From positions 133,048,422-133,112,421 of the forward strand of contig NC_133771.1 of NCBI RefSeq assembly GCF_003597395.2: DNA of 64,000 nucleotides, given 5' to 3'. Under the pieces are notes generated by a model. That model saw only the letters and a program-made list of their open reading frames with translations, did no database searches and was not told the origin of the DNA. Positions 35,303 through 48,332 of the stretch are shown here, piece after piece. Position numbers and translations under genes: made by a program. Source of the DNA: Chelonoidis abingdonii. Taxonomy: Eukaryota > Chordata > Testudines > Testudinidae. Numbering within the stretch: position 1 is the first letter of the stretch; the number at the start of each line of letters is the position of its first letter.

Positions 35303-35814
35303 AAGTTTGAGCCAGATTTTGCTGCTCCTCGTTACACCAGTTAAGTCAGATACTGACTCTTGCCAAAATCTATGGAATTTTCTTGATTTTCAATGGTTAA
35401 CCCAGTGGAGAATTCACCCAGTATGTATAGATTGGCTAAATGGCAGATAAACTTGGGACAAGATAGCAGCTGACACTCACTTGGACAGAAAGGCAGAGGA
35501 ATAATCCTCAAAGAGGCAGAAGAACTCTTTCTTTTAACACCTGGGTGCATGAGACTTATAGGTGTGTCAATGAAAAAGGCAGAGTTTAATCTAAATGGGA
35601 AAAAATCTGACAGAGAAGTGTAACATACAGTGAAACTTCATCATCTGGGGACACTTAAATCCTAGATAGCACAAAGACCAATATTGCGGGAAGCATCCTG
35701 AACTGGTAGTGAGATGAACTGATAAGCTACAGGATTTTTTTCATGAACAATTCTATGAGTCAGGGAATTAAATCCAGATATTTCCACTATAGGTGTAACC
35801 TCACCATTTCTCAG
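35303..35814. other. Unit B flank absent from the upstream unit
   Basis: Non-coding; no equivalent in 1-1100, where the Penelope-like fragment takes its place. No gene seen. Confidence 0.5.
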
Positions 35815-36229
35815 AAGCTAAACAGATTCAGGCCTGTAAAGAAATTAAATGGGAGATTTCTGAAGAAACACCTAATGCAGTTGCTGAGCTGTGTTGCGTG
35901 ATGTTCATTCAACCTATCAAGGTGTCTAACTTTCAGACAGAAGGCCAAAGGTGCAAGTCAAATCAATAACAACAAAATATATGGACCTGCCTGGGAACCA
36001 AAATGTTAATGATGTTTAATAAAATAAACTAAGACAACAGAATATACTAACAGGGAAGGCATGAATATATTAAACCAGATGTATTTGTTCAGTTCAGCAA
36101 AGCTAAACAAACTGCATGTGCCCTTTATCTCTGGGCAGGTAATTTAAAAATACTGGACTATGACACAAATTATTTTTGCAGCCAGAAAACTCATGTTAAC
36201 AAAAACTAGCTATTGCTCAGGTCTATTGC

Positions 36230-36490
36230 TAGGGTGTTAACTGGGATCAATTGACCTGTGTCCTACTGCCAGCTCAGCCACTGGCCTACTCTGTGAATTT
36301 GGCAAGTTACTTCTTTCTCCAAGCCTCTGTTTTATCATCCAGCCTTTGTTGTCTTGTCTATTAACACGGTAAACTCTTCAGGGGCAGGGGCGAACTGTCT
36401 GCCTCCTTTGTTTATTACGGCACCTAGTAATACAGGGACTTGAATTGTTGGTTGGCGCTACAGCACTAGTATAATAAATAATGAATATTA
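36230..36490 (+). mobile_element. MIR/CORE-type SINE, uninterrupted copy
   Basis: Full-length partner of the SINE split at 1612/11698. It reads continuously through gtcttgtc (about 36353-36360), the site at which the 10-kb hAT-ended block entered the other unit. Confidence 0.7.
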
Positions 36491-36532
36491 ATATATCTTA
36501 GAAATGTATTCTTCTTTATTTTTAACAATCAT

Positions 36533-37378
36533 TAGAATCAAAGAATATCAGGGTTGGAAGAGATCTCAGGAGTATTTATCCACCCCGCCAACAGGACAAT
36601 TCTAAAACTAATTAAGAAAAAAAAAAAAACATCTCAGACAGGCCTTTGTCAAATCCTGACCTTAAAAAACCTCTAAGGAAGGAGATTCCACAAACCCCCC
36701 TAGGTAATCCATTCCAGTGCTTCACCACAGATCCTAAGGTGAAAAGTTTTTCTTAATATCCAGCCTAAAAATTTCCCACACTGCAACTTGAGACCTTTAT
36801 TTCCTTGTTCTGACATCAGGTACCACTGAGAAACATCCTAGATGCTTATTCTCTTTATGAACTGGCTTTGCAGGTAGTTGAAAGCAGCTTTCCAAATCCC
36901 CCATCCAGTCTTTTCTTCTGCAGACTAAACAATCCCAGTTTCCTCAGCCTCTTCTCATAAGTCATGTGCTCCAGCCCCCTAATCATTTTTGTTGCCCTCT
37001 GCTGGACTCTTTCCAATTTTGCCACGTCCTTCTTGTAGTGTGAGGCCCAAAACTGGAAACAGTACTCCAAATGAGGCCTCACCAATGCAGAATAGAGGGG
37101 AATGATCATGTCCCTCTATCTGCTAGCAATGCCCCTACTTATACAGCCCAAAATGCTATTAGCCTTCTTGGCAACAAGGGCACACTGTTGACTCATATCC
37201 AGCTTTTCATCCACTGTAACCCCTAGGTCCTTTTAAGCAGAACTGCTTCCTAGCCATTCGGTCCCTAGTCTGTAACAGTGAATGGGACTCTTCCGTCCTA
37301 AGTGCAGGACTCTCCACTTGTCCTTGTTGAACCTCATCAAGTTTCTTTTGGCCCAATTCTCTAAAATACTACATTTTT
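36533..37378 (-). mobile_element. CR1 LINE, 3' part
   Basis: Starts on the + strand with TTAGAATCAAAGAAT, the complement of the CR1 terminal repeat, and encodes CR1 ORF2 C-terminal text on the minus strand at 36855-37109 ([31 protein letters not shown]). Unit A lacks it at about 11865, so it inserted after the duplication. 5'-truncated and frameshifted. Confidence 0.88.
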
Positions 37379-37492
37379 TCAAAGACGGGCTTTCTTTCAT
37401 TATTCACAGACAAAAACAAACTTTGTTAACTTGAAGTTAGGGTCGCAAAGTGGAACAGAACTCACCCAAACTGCAGTATAACAACACTGCTG

Positions 37493-37723
37493 CAGAGTGG
37501 GCTCCAGGCACCAGCCCAGCAAGCAGCTGCTTGGGGCGGCCAAGGGGAAGGGATGGCAAGTCCAGGTCTTTGGTGGCAATTCAACGGTGGGTCCTTCACT
37601 CCCTCTTGCAGTGAAGGACCAGCCACTGAATTTTGAAGTGGCGGTGGTAGAGCTGCAGATCGCAATTGCGGCTTTTTTTTCTTTTTGCTGCTTGGGGCAG
37701 CAAAAACCCTGGAGCCGGCCCTG
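37493..37723. mobile_element. hAT-like MITE in unit B
   Basis: Left end CAGAGTGGGCTCC, right end GGAGCCGGCCCTG. 8-bp duplication cactgctg (37485-37492) and cactgcag (37724-37731). The empty site is at about 11985 in unit A. Confidence 0.85.
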
Positions 37724-40059
37724 CACTGCAGTTTAAAATTTCCAAGATTTTTGAAAATAGGAGTCTAAAGTTAGGTTCTTAAGCCCAAATTTAGGCACTG
37801 GAAATTAGGCCTGATATTCAAAATTACTGAGTACCTAGATGCTCTTCCCTTGACTCTAATCAGAAATGCTTGGTGTTGAGGGTGACAGTTTGGGATATGG
37901 CTATATCAGACTGTGAAGTGTGTTTTGGGCCAGTGTTGCTATTGTGTCAATATTTCGACATAAGTTCAAACTTGCCTGTTATGTTCATTTCAAACAGCTA
38001 TCCTTACACCGGCATAAAACTGGTGTGAGCTCAGCCTCAAGCACTATACGCATTTACGTGCCATCTTTAACTATTGATATTGCAACTGCTATAGCTATAA
38101 TACAACCAAACTTTAGTTAAGAAACAGTCTTTACACTATTTCACAGATTCTCACAGTTTTTTCACACAACCTGAGCAACTCAGCACCTCTGAGGGGACAA
38201 ATCCTACTTGCTTTATTCAGATGAGTAGTGTGGTTGTAGCACAGGTAGGCACCTGCATGCTAGCTTTAATTTAGCTAGCCCAGGTAACAGTAGCAGTGTA
38301 AATATGACGGCACAGGCTTTGGCATGGGCTAACAACCAGAGTACAGATCCAGGATTCCCAGTGGGTTTGTAGGCTGGTTGCTAACCTGCGCTGAAGCCTA
38401 TGTCACCACATCTACACTACTGTTTCCAGCACTAGCTAGATTAAAGCTACCATGAGTATGCTACCTGTGCTACAATCACACCTTCACTTGCAATGTAACA
38501 TACACAGGAGTGGACAGCACATTGCACCTCACTTTGTATTGCAAAATGGCTCATGCAAAAAGCCAATGCCATGTTAGACTGCACAGGGTAAAAGAACATA
38601 CGCAGCATAAGAAAACTGTAGCATAACTACAACATACTGAGCAAGGTTTTGTGTTTTCAGATGAATACCTACAACTAGGCTTCTGAATCCATATTATAGC
38701 TACTTAAATAAATGGCCTGATTTTCAAAATTGTTGAATATCTGAAAACTTCCCTTGGCTCATATGGGAACTGCTGAATGCAAAGTGTAGTGCATGTTACC
38801 CTAGGATGCTTATAGTTCCAGATATCTAGAAAGCTCAGTACTGAAGGCCACAGTCAGGGTCAGATTAACTTCTTGTGGGTCCGGTGCCAAACATATTTGT
38901 GGTCCCCCATTGGGGAAATAAGGCATGTGATGGGAGGTGGTCCGCAGAGCAAGGGGCCAGCTGGGGGCAATGAAGTGCAGCACAGCAGGAGTGGCCCTAC
39001 TCAGCCCAGCACAAGGGCACTGTTTGCAAACCCAGAACTGCTAGACCCACACTGGCCCACTGAGCCCTGCGCTGCCAGCATGCCCCTTCCACACTGCCCC
39101 CTGCCCAGTGCCCTGCCCTTTAGCCCAGCGCCCCCTCACCCAGAGACTTCCCCCACAGATCCCTATGCCCAGCTCCCCCTTGCCCAGAGACCTTCCCCAC
39201 AGATCCCTATTCACAATGCCTCCAGACCTCTATGCCCAGCACTCCCTGCCCAAAGACGATCCTGCTGACCTCCCACAACTGAACAGCACCCTGCACACCA
39301 TACCCCCTGGCTAGCTCCCCAACCCACAGATCCTCTACTGTCCAGTACCCCCTTCACAGCCTCACCATCGCAGCTGTACAGCACCCCATATTCCTGAGGG
39401 AATTCTGCATCAAATTTTGTGCAATTTTAAAATTCTGCAATTTTTTTTTTACAATAAATAAATGTGGAAGTTTCACCATGGCAGTGGGGAGCACAGGCTA
39501 CTGAGGTGGGAAAATACCCTGCAGCCTCCCCCACCGCCCTGGGACAAGGACTTGGCAGTGAGGCTGTACCTGACCCTTACACAGCACAAGAGCCATGCCT
39601 GCCACAGAAACACCCTGGGGCCCTGCCCCTTTTGCGCCAGGCACACCAGATGCAGGAAGGGAGGCTCAGCCTGGCAGCAGGATCCAAGTGCAGAGGAAAT
39701 TAGTATGAGGTGTCGGGGGGATCCAGATGGGGGTAAGAGGGTTCTGTGTGGGGCATTCTGGGGGCAGGCAGCACAGTGGGGGATCTGGATGCACAGGGAG
39801 GTTCCAGGTGCAGGAGCAATGGGAGTCTGCAGGGGGGACCAAGTGAAAGTGGTTGGAGCTCAGCGGGGCTGGAGGGGTGCCTGGGTGCAGGGGAGGTGGA
39901 GTTCATTTGGGTGGGGGTCCAGGTGTAGGTGGCTGGGGCTCAGTGGGGTGTCTCATCCGCATGGTAAAGATGCAGGGGAGGTGAGGGTTGTCAGGGTGAG
40001 GGTTTCATGGGCCTGCTTAAGAGGGGAGCCCCAGCTGCTGCCAAGAGGATCCGCATGCT

Positions 40060-40530
40060 GGGCCCCTGCTTCCCCCATGTCCTTCTCTTCCCTATCCCAT
40101 ATTCCATCCCCACCACTCCATCTCCTCCCCATTCCACCCCCTTCCTTCCCCACTGCCTCTGCTCCTGCTTCCCCCATCCCCTTCTCTTCCCCATCCCCTG
40201 TCCCTTCCCCACCACTCAATCTCATCCCCATCCCTTGCTCTCCCCCTTGCCCTTGCTTCCCCCATCCCCTTCTCTTCCCCATCCCATGTCCTTTCCCCAA
40301 GCTCATCCCCATCCCCATCCCTTGCTCATCCTCATCTCTTGCTCTCTCCCCTGCCCTCGCTTCCCCCATCCCCTTCTCTTCCCCATCACTCCATCTCCTC
40401 CACACCCCACACCCTTCCTTCCCCACTGCCTCTTCCACCCTGCCCCCACTTCCCCCATCCCCTTCTCTTCCCCATCCCATGTCCCTTCCCCACCACTCCA
40501 TCTCCTCCCCATGCTTAAGGGGAACCGCCC
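40060..40530. repeat. Pyrimidine-rich tract of CCCCATCCC/TTCTCTTCCCC words
   Basis: A nearly purine-free 470-base tract made of short variable repeats. It opens long meaningless frames on both strands. Such polypurine/polypyrimidine DNA can adopt triplex or i-motif forms; that is inference. Confidence 0.85.
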
Positions 40531-40914
40531 CCCAGAACGAGCCAGTGGAGCGGGTTGGGGCCAGGTCGCTCCACTTCCTGCTGCCAGGTGATTGCACAGC
40601 AGGCCTGAGCCTGCACTCACGGGGCGGCGGGAAGTGGAGTGACTCAGCCCCACCTCGTCCACTCTGCTCCCCTGGTTCCCAGCCTTGGGACTTGGGGGAA
40701 CCGCCCCCCAGCACTTGCCCGCGATGTGGCTGGGAGCCGGTGGAGCGGGCTGGGACTGACTCACTCCACTTCCTGCTGCCAGTGAGTGCAGGGCCACTGA
40801 TCCCTGCTGTAGTCCTCTGGGGAGTGGGGGCGGAGCAAGCTGAGCCAGCCAGGGGATCGGGTCGTCCAGGGCCCCTTCTGACTCTGGCCCAGCCATAGCC
40901 CCTTTTAACTCAAA

Positions 40915-41077
40915 CAGGGCCACCCAGAGGATTCAGGGGGCCTGGGGCAAAGCAATTTCAGAGTCCCTTTCCATAAAAAAAAATTGCAATACTATACAAT
41001 ACTAAAGTCTCGTTGGGGCCCCTATGGGGCCTGGGGCAAATTGCCCCATTTGCTCCCCCCCCACATGGGTGGCCCTG
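40915..41077. mobile_element. hAT-like MITE
   Basis: Starts CAGGGCCACCCAGAGG and ends CATGGGTGGCCCTG, an inverted pair. The middle has GGGGCCTGGGGCAA repeated twice. No clear target duplication. The related right end GGCGGCCCTG occurs at 43193-43202. Confidence 0.6.
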
Positions 41078-41571
41078 GGAAAAATAAACCTTCCGCATCT
41101 CGGCACAAACACAATTTTAAGAAAACTTCTTTACAAGGTATCACTGGTTCTCAGCATCAGCTAGTGCTAAAAGGCACTAAAGCTCATTAAAAGGGTTGGA
41201 CAAATATTTTCTGTCAAAACTTTTTTTGGATTGAAAACTAGGGGTTTTTAAAAAGCAGAAAAAAATCACGGACAATGTCTGCTTTCCGTCAAAATTTGTT
41301 GTTTTGTTTTTTTTTTAATTGAAAAGCTGAAATTAGTCTGCCAAAACCTGAATATGGTTTGGGGTTTCAGAAGTGTGTGGCTGCTTGCTGTGTTAGATTG
41401 TTTAAAGAAACAATAAAAAATTCTGCTTAAAAAAAATCCAAAACTTTTGAACCACCTCAGCTTGAGATCAAATGCCTGAGCTCATCCAAGGAGAGATTTT
41501 TCCAGGTTTCTGATACTCTGTGGGCTTCCTTGACTCATATCTGTCTCCATAACTTTGGGTCCATTTAGCTT

Positions 41572-41830
41572 AGAACATAAGAACGGCCGTACTGGGTCAA
41601 ACCAAAGGTCCATCCAGCCCAGTATCCTGTCTACCAACAATGACCAATGCCAAAAGTGCCCAAGAGGGAGTGAAACTAACAGGCAATGATCAAGTGATCT
41701 TCTTCCTGCCATCCATCTCCACCCTCTGACAAACAGAGACTAGGGACACCATTCCTTACCCATCCTGGCTAATAGCCATTAATGGACTTAACCTCCATGC
41801 ATTTATCTGTTTCCTAGAGACTGGCTCCAT
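41572..41830 (+). mobile_element. Abundant reptile retroposon fragment (CR1-type 3' region)
   Basis: Contains the text GAACATAAGAACGGCCGTAC, CAAAGGTCCATCCAGCCCAG and ATCCTGGCTAATAGCC, widely repeated in reptile genomes from memory of such sequences. No coding. Assignment to a CR1 3' region is tentative. Confidence 0.5.
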
Positions 41831-42015
41831 GGGTCCCCTCAAAAACTGGAGATGGTTACTGTGGGTTTGTCCTTAGCATAGCTTATGCACATACTCCACG
41901 AACTGAGCATTTAAGCTTGTTCCAGAATCTGGGATGAGCCTATGTTGTGAAAACTGAAATGCTCAAAATAGCACATGCATGTGAATGGACACACGGTGCT
42001 AAAATTAAATTAACC

Positions 42016-42236
42016 CAGGGGTTCTCAAACTGGAGGTTGGGACCCCTCAGGGGGTCATGAGGTTATTACTGGGGGTCGCGAGCTGTCAGCCTCCACCTCA
42101 AACCCCGCTTTGCCTCCAGCATTTATAATAGTGTTAAATATATAAAAAAGTGTTTTCAATTTATAAGGGAGAGGGGTCACACTCAGATGTTTGCTATGTG
42201 AAAGGGGTCACCAGGACAAAAGTTTGAGAACCATTG
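42016..42236. mobile_element. hAT-like MITE
   Basis: Ends CAGGGGTTCTCAAACT and AGTTTGAGAACCATTG are inverted repeats. Perfect 8-bp duplication aattaacc at 42008-42015 and 42237-42244. Confidence 0.92.
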
Positions 42237-45200
42237 AATTAACCCCTCTGGAGCCTCAGGGAATGCAGGGGAGGGGGGGTCTCCCTTGGTAGGGTTGGGA
42301 AGGATATTGCTCTTCTCATGTGATCCTTCCTCCAGTGGCTAATTTTAAATGAAGCTACCCTCCCCTGACATGAATCTCCCTATGGCACTGAAATTAAATA
42401 TAGACTATAATTTGGCATTTGAGAAGTGAAAGGGATGGTAGCCCTAATGGAAAAGCTAACAGCTTGGCTCTTCTGCAAGCCTCAAACTGCTGAATGAGCT
42501 TTAGGGTAGGGAAGCCTGTGCCTCCCAAACAGCCTGGCCCTGCCCCCTATCTGACTACCACCCACTTCCTGCCCCCCAACTGCCTGCCCCCCCTCAGAAT
42601 CCCCAACCCATCCTGCTCCTTGCCCCCTCACCGTCCCCCAGAGACCCCACCACCACCATCCCCCCGGGACCCCACTCCTGCTCCCTGTCCTCTGACTGCC
42701 CTGACCCCCTATCCACCCCACCCCACTGAGTTGTGACAGACCCCCGGAAAGCCCACAATCCAACCCCCCCATTCCCTGTCCCCTGACCGCCCCCAACCTC
42801 TGCCCCTCCCTGTCCCCTGGGACTCCCTGCCCCTTAGCCAACCCCCCCGGCCCCGGCCTCTTACCCCCGGAGCCTCAGCGCATTCAGCAGCGTCCCTCGA
42901 CAGCGTCAGCGTGTCTCCCGCAGGGCCCCTGAGCTCCGCCCCGCTCAGAGCCGTGTGATAAGGGGCCTGAGCTTCCTCCATGCAGCATAGAGCTCGCAGC
43001 CTCGCCACCTAGCTGTGAGTGGGGCGGAGCTCAGGAGCCCCGCCAGAGCCACGCTGAAGCTGTCCGGGACGCTGCTGGATGCGCTCAGGCTCCAGGAGGG
43101 CCGGGCCCGGCCAGCGATGGAGCTTCGGCTGTTCTTGTGGGGGCCCCTGCGGAGCCCAGTGCAAATTGCCCCACTTGCCCCCCCCCCCCCCAGGCGGCCC
43201 TGTGCCGTACATCATTACTGCAGATGTTTCACTAAAAGACAGCCTGAGCTTCAATCTCTCTGAATAGAGAGTTTCTCAAACATGGATAAGAGCAAAAAGA
43301 CAGTAGCTGAATATCTGGATAAGACATTGGCTGATAGTGAAAAGGCAGCCCTTGAAGACCTGCTATTTTCCTATAAAGGAATTTTGTACCCTGCTGCTTT
43401 TTGCAACCTGGAAACTTTCCAAGTTCTTGATTCTTTTGAAGCCAGGAGTGACAATGTGATCTTAGCAGGATACACTAAAAATGGTGAATATTGCTTGCTT
43501 GTTTCAAAAATTAAATTTGAAATGTTATAGTTATGAATGATTAGGCAACATGTAATGCAATAACTATACATGACTGCAATTCATAGTAAATACTGTCCAT
43601 CATGAAGATACTGTATTAGGGATTGCTCAGATGAATGAGGTGAGAAGAATAATTTCAGCCATTAATGACCATCAGTTACTTACTTTCTTCTCCTTTTGAA
43701 TATTTACATTTTAAATAACTATATCTCCAGTGTTATGAACATGTACCTTGCAGAAAAAATTTCTTGATCTTTGATACCATGAGCTACTAAATATTGAACA
43801 TAAATTCGTGTGCACAAGCATGAAAGATATAAGGTTGTAATGTTGCATCCAAACATCAGATGAGACACATTATAAAACATTCATGTGTGTCTCATTGTAG
43901 ATCTGATTCATTACAGCCAACAAACCTTTACTAATATTTTGCATTGTGATGATGAATGAGCTAAGAAAACAGCTTGGCTGTCAATTTGACTGAGTTTGAA
44001 GAGCTGGTGGTTTGAAAAACAATTCCTTCACTTATTAATTGAACAAGTCTCACATGGAAAAATTGGATCAAATTCTGCTGTCAGTTGCACAGCTGTAAAT
44101 TTTAAGACACTCAGTTGAAGCCAATGGAATGATTCCAAATTAACACAGATGAAATCTGAGAAAAAACACAGTGTGACTCACAGATATGAGGGTATCCAGA
44201 TTTCACATAACTATGATCACGTGTTTCTGTCCATTTCCCCCGAATTGATTTCCTCTTTTTAGAAACCATTATTGTATATTTAGCTTTTGGTCAAGCTAGT
44301 ATTAATAGCATACCCTGAAATGGAAAGTACGAGCCTAGTCAGTGACAATGGTGGTGCCTGCATTTATCTGTGACATGAATTCACCCAGAAAACATGTTTT
44401 TTAATGTGGTGATTTATAACTAAATTGTTAACTGCAAAGAAGTATGTGCTTCGCAAACAGGACTGTTCCTGTTTGTTGACACATTATTTAGCCCAGTCAC
44501 ATGACACTTCTGTTCACTCATAGCTTGTGTCATTAACAACAGGAAAATATTCCTGTATCAAAGTAAGATTTCAGTTTAGTTAGCTACTATCCTTGAAAGT
44601 TAATGTTTTTTCTTCCACAGTAATTGATACCATACATAGGTATTTGCAACTAAATACATTCAACAGTTGTGACAATTTTCACTTCCGTAGTCTTTAAACC
44701 AGTTTCTATCTTGTTTCAGGTACTAACTGGCTTGATCAAGTCTTAAATGACTTGGAAATTACAGCTGCAAAATATACAAAGGAAGAAATTAATGAGAGAA
44801 TGAATATTAGAAATGAATTATCTGTATTTCTACGTCTTGAATTTGGGGATCCAGAGAAATTTAAGGTCAGCATGGGATGATATTAGAATGTTAATATTAA
44901 CTGTTTGACACATCTAAGAATTGATAAACTGTAATGGCTCAATTTTACAGACTGTGGAGGACTCTTATCTCCCACAAGGTATGATCAAGTCAGTACAATT
45001 AGGGTGCCATGCATTTGCTTAGCCATTCCATGACTGGAAACCATTGAGGTTCAAACAAGGGGTGGATAATTCATGCAAATGACCTCCCCACCACAGGGTT
45101 TCCTTAGATTCTGACCTGTCACTCTCTTCTTTGCACTACTACTGTCCCCAAAGAGCTGGTTATGTGGAGAGGAAGGATTTCAGGTCGCCCACCACAAAAC

Positions 45201-45450
45201 AGGCAACAGTGAATATGACTAAGGGTTTAGGGGAGTTTCGGTTACCCCTCTCCATTTTATTTTCCATGACAGAGGATGTCTTTTGCCTAGGAGTCTCCCA
45301 TTCTGATTGCTAACAGCTCCTTTTTTAACTGGCAGTCAGCTCCAGGGTTGATTTTCTGCCTCATGGTTTCTCAGGATTTCATTCAGCTGGAGAGACCTGC
45401 CTCCCCTTATTTCAGAGCTAATAGGGGAGGTAATGGGAGAGGACTCAGGC

Positions 45451-45912
45451 TTGGTCTACACTACGAGTTTAGATCAAATTTAGCAGCGTTATATCGATTT
45501 TACCCTGCACCCGTCTACATGACGCAGTCATTTCTGTTGACTTAAAGGGCTCTTAAAAATCAATTTCGGTACTCCTATCTGACAAGGGGATCAGCACAGA
45601 AATTGATCTTGCTGGGTCGAATTTGGGGTAGTGTGAATGCAATTCGAAGGTATTGGTCTCTGGGAGCTATCCCAGAGTGCTCCATTGTGACCACTCTGGA
45701 CAGCACTCTCAACACAAATGCACTGGCCAGGGAGACAGGAAAAGCCCCGCAAACTTTTGAATTTCATTTAATGTTTGCCGAGTGTGGAGAGCTGATTAGC
45801 ACAGATGACCATGGAGTCCCAGAATCGCAAAAGAGCTCCAGCATGCACCGAACAGGAGGTACTCAATCTGATTGCTGTATGGGGAGATGAATCTGTGCTA
45901 CTAGAACTCTGT
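45451..45912 (+). mobile_element. 5' part of a Harbinger-like element in intron 2 of copy B
   Basis: Starts GGCTTGGTCTACACTACGAG, the Harbinger-like terminal motif, but has no right end: unit sequence resumes at about 45913. Copy A lacks it. It carries the beginning of an accessory ORF at 45811-45913. Confidence 0.7.
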
Positions 45913-45913
45913 T
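45811..45913 (+). pseudogene. Myb/SANT-like DNA-binding domain fragment of the Harbinger accessory protein
   Basis: From ATG at 45811 the frame reads MESQNRKRAPACTEQEVLNL, then IAVWGDESVLLELCSRK, and runs into host sequence. The WT/CTxxEVLxLIxxWG pattern is that of the Myb-like protein which partners Harbinger transposases. The first helix Trp is Cys here. Only about 34 residues remain. Confidence 0.6.
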
Positions 45914-46189
45914 CCAGAAAAAAATCAACAGGAGCAAAAACTCAAGAGATAAGTGATTAATCCTAGATGAACAACCTCTAACACCAGTACAAAGCTCACG
46001 GAATCTGCAGCTGCTGAACCGCTGGTTGATATGCCATGCACACTCCCTGTAGACATAATTTGTGTGTGTTATTATTTTATCATTTCTGTAAGTAACTGAT
46101 TTTATTGCCTGAGAAAGGGGTCATATCGATGACTTCAGAGGGCCCTCTGTTTGGCCAAAAAGCTCTCATAACACAAGCAATGCAAACAG

Positions 46190-47845
46190 TGTTTTCCCAG
46201 GAGTTGAAATTAGGCAGGGTGTTGGAATATTCACGGGGGGTGGGGGGACGAAGGACCAACGAGGGTTGAGACTCTGAGGGTGAAAGTGGGCTGTATGGCA
46301 GAGCCATAACTAGGTATTTTTGTGCCCGAGGCAAGAATATAAATTTGCGCCCTCCCCCGGAGCGGCTCTTTGGCAGCAATTCAGCGGTGCGTCCCTCAGT
46401 CCCTCTCAGAGGGAAGGGCCTGCCGCCGAAGAATGGATGAAGCAGCAGCAGTACAGTCTGTGATTTTGCGGGATCAGCTCATGATTTTTGACCACTTGGG
46501 CTGGTAATGTTGCTTCCAAGACGGTCTTTGGTTCCAGTCCAGTTCCACTCCAGAGAGGGACTCACAGGTTAAGAGAGGACGGAGGTGCTGGATATCAGCA
46601 GTGGACACTAGGGATCAGCATGTGTCGTGAGAATGCTGGGAGTTCAGGCTTGCAGGGCAGGATCAGGGGTGGCAGGTTTGTAGAAATTTTGGTGGTGCCC
46701 AGAACCTGCCCAAGCCCAAACTCCGCCCCCTCACCTGCCTAAGACTCTGGGAGGGAGTTTCAGTGAGGGAGGAGGTCTGGGGTGCAGGGCTTAGGCTGGG
46801 GCAGGGGATTGGAGTTCAGGCTCTGGAAGGGAGTTTAGGGATGGGAGGGATGCAGAAGAATGAGGTACAGGGGTGAGGGCTGTGGGTTGTGGCTGCAGAT
46901 GAGGGGTTTGGAGTGTGGGAGAGGCTCAGGGTGAGAATACAAGTGAGGGCTCTGTCTGGGGCTGGGAATGGGAGGTTTGGGGTGTGGGAGGGTCTCAAGG
47001 CTCGGGCAGAGGGTTGAGGATGCAGTGGGGGGGGTGAAAGCTCTGACTGGGGGTGTGGGTTCTGGGGTGGGGCAGGGCTGGGGATGAGTTTGGAGTGCAG
47101 GAAGCGGCACAAGCCAAGGAATGTGCTGGCTGCTGCTTCCCGCCGCTCCCATTGGCCTAGACCGGCGAACTGCGGCCAGTGGGAGCCGTGATCAGACAGA
47201 CCTGTGGACGCGGCAGGTAAACAACCTGGCCTGACCCGCCAAGGGCTTTCCCTACACAAGCGGTGTCCCAAGTTTGGGAAACACTGCCCTATACTATACA
47301 GATTTCACGACAGAGACCAGCATTTCTCAAATTGTGGGTCCTGACCCAAAAAGGAGTTGCAGGCGGGTCCCAAGGTTATTTTACGGGGGTCGTGCTTACT
47401 TCTGTGCTGCCTTCAGAGCTGGGTGGCCAGAGTGTGGTGGCTATTGGCCGGGCACCCAGCTCTGCTGGCAGCATCCCACTAGCAGCAACGTAGAAATAAT
47501 GGTGGCAATACCATATCATGCCATCTTTACTTGTGCACTGTAGCTGGCGGCGGCTCTGCCTTCAGAGCTGGGATCCCAGCCAGCTGCAGTCACTCTCCAA
47601 CTGCCCAGGTCTGAAGGCAGCGCCGCCACCAGCAGCAGCGCAGAAGTAAGGGTAGCAGTACCGCAAACCCACCCTACAATAACCTTGCAACTCCACTCAC
47701 AACTTTTTTTTGTGGTCACGACCCCCTACAATTACAACATAGTGAAATTTCAGATTTAAATAGATGAAATCATTAAATTTATGATTTTTAAAATTGTATG
47801 GCCATGAAATTGACCAGAGTGGACCATGAATTTGGTAGGGCCCTA
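46190..47845. repeat. Composite of hAT-like repeats in intron 2 of copy B
   Basis: Present in B only, replacing about 480 bases of copy A (17470-17950). Pieces recognised: CAGTGTTTTCCCAGGAG at 46189; a GC-rich hAT piece with many TGGGGTG words (46625-47110); a TTCTCAAATTGTGGGTCC piece at 47315; and a final segment ending AATTTGGTAGGGCCCTA at 47830-47846, a common hAT end. No coding. Confidence 0.55.
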
Positions 47846-47949
47846 GCTATGATGCTGATTTTTTTGACATGGTGATCTGTCTTTTTGAGACTATAGAAAG
47901 ATACTGATTAGACATGTGTAATAATACCATGCTCTTACATAGCACTTTA

Positions 47950-48125
47950 AGCAGTAGCTCTCAAAGCTACAAAGGAGGTAAGTATCATTATCCCCATTTT
48001 ACAGAAGGTAAAACTGAGGCAGAGTGGAGAAATGACTTGCACACACTCAGGTCTCCTGAATACCAGTACTGCTTTATCTGTTTGCTAGGACACAAAGCCA
48101 CCCAGAGATGCCAGCAGATGCACCC
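47950..48125 (-). mobile_element. MIR-type SINE, copy B partner
   Basis: Counterpart of 18070-18240, with better preserved TATCATTATCCCCATTTTAC text. Predates the duplication. Confidence 0.65.
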
Positions 48126-48332
48126 TTACTGGGAAACATGCTATTACAGAGCAGTTTACTAGTTATGTTTATCTGAATGTCTAAGAGGTTCTGGAGAAGT
48201 GTTTATTGTCAGCCATTAGATAATGAGTATATTACTGGTTCTACCTAAACTCAGCTGCACATCTCAAAAGAACAGGCCCCCAATTTCTAGTCAGGCTGGA
48301 AATACTGTTAGTACAGAAATACTGTTAGAACA

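Larger units (their letters stand above)
38860..43240. repeat. 4.3-kb repeat cluster directly upstream of copy B exon 1
   Basis: Unit alignment breaks at about 38855 and resumes only about 40 bases before the copy B start codon. The block holds hAT-like pieces, C-rich minisatellites, a pyrimidine tract, a retroposon fragment and an hAT MITE. It replaces the last about 130 bases of proximal upstream sequence found before copy A, so copy B probably lost its promoter. Confidence 0.75.

Noticed and set aside
39462..40898. 478-codon open frame on the + strand, with an opposing 253-codon frame
   Set aside because: It is Pro/Ser/His-rich because of C-rich repeats, spans a pyrimidine tract, is open on both strands, and has no domain or splice context. 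Compositional artefact.
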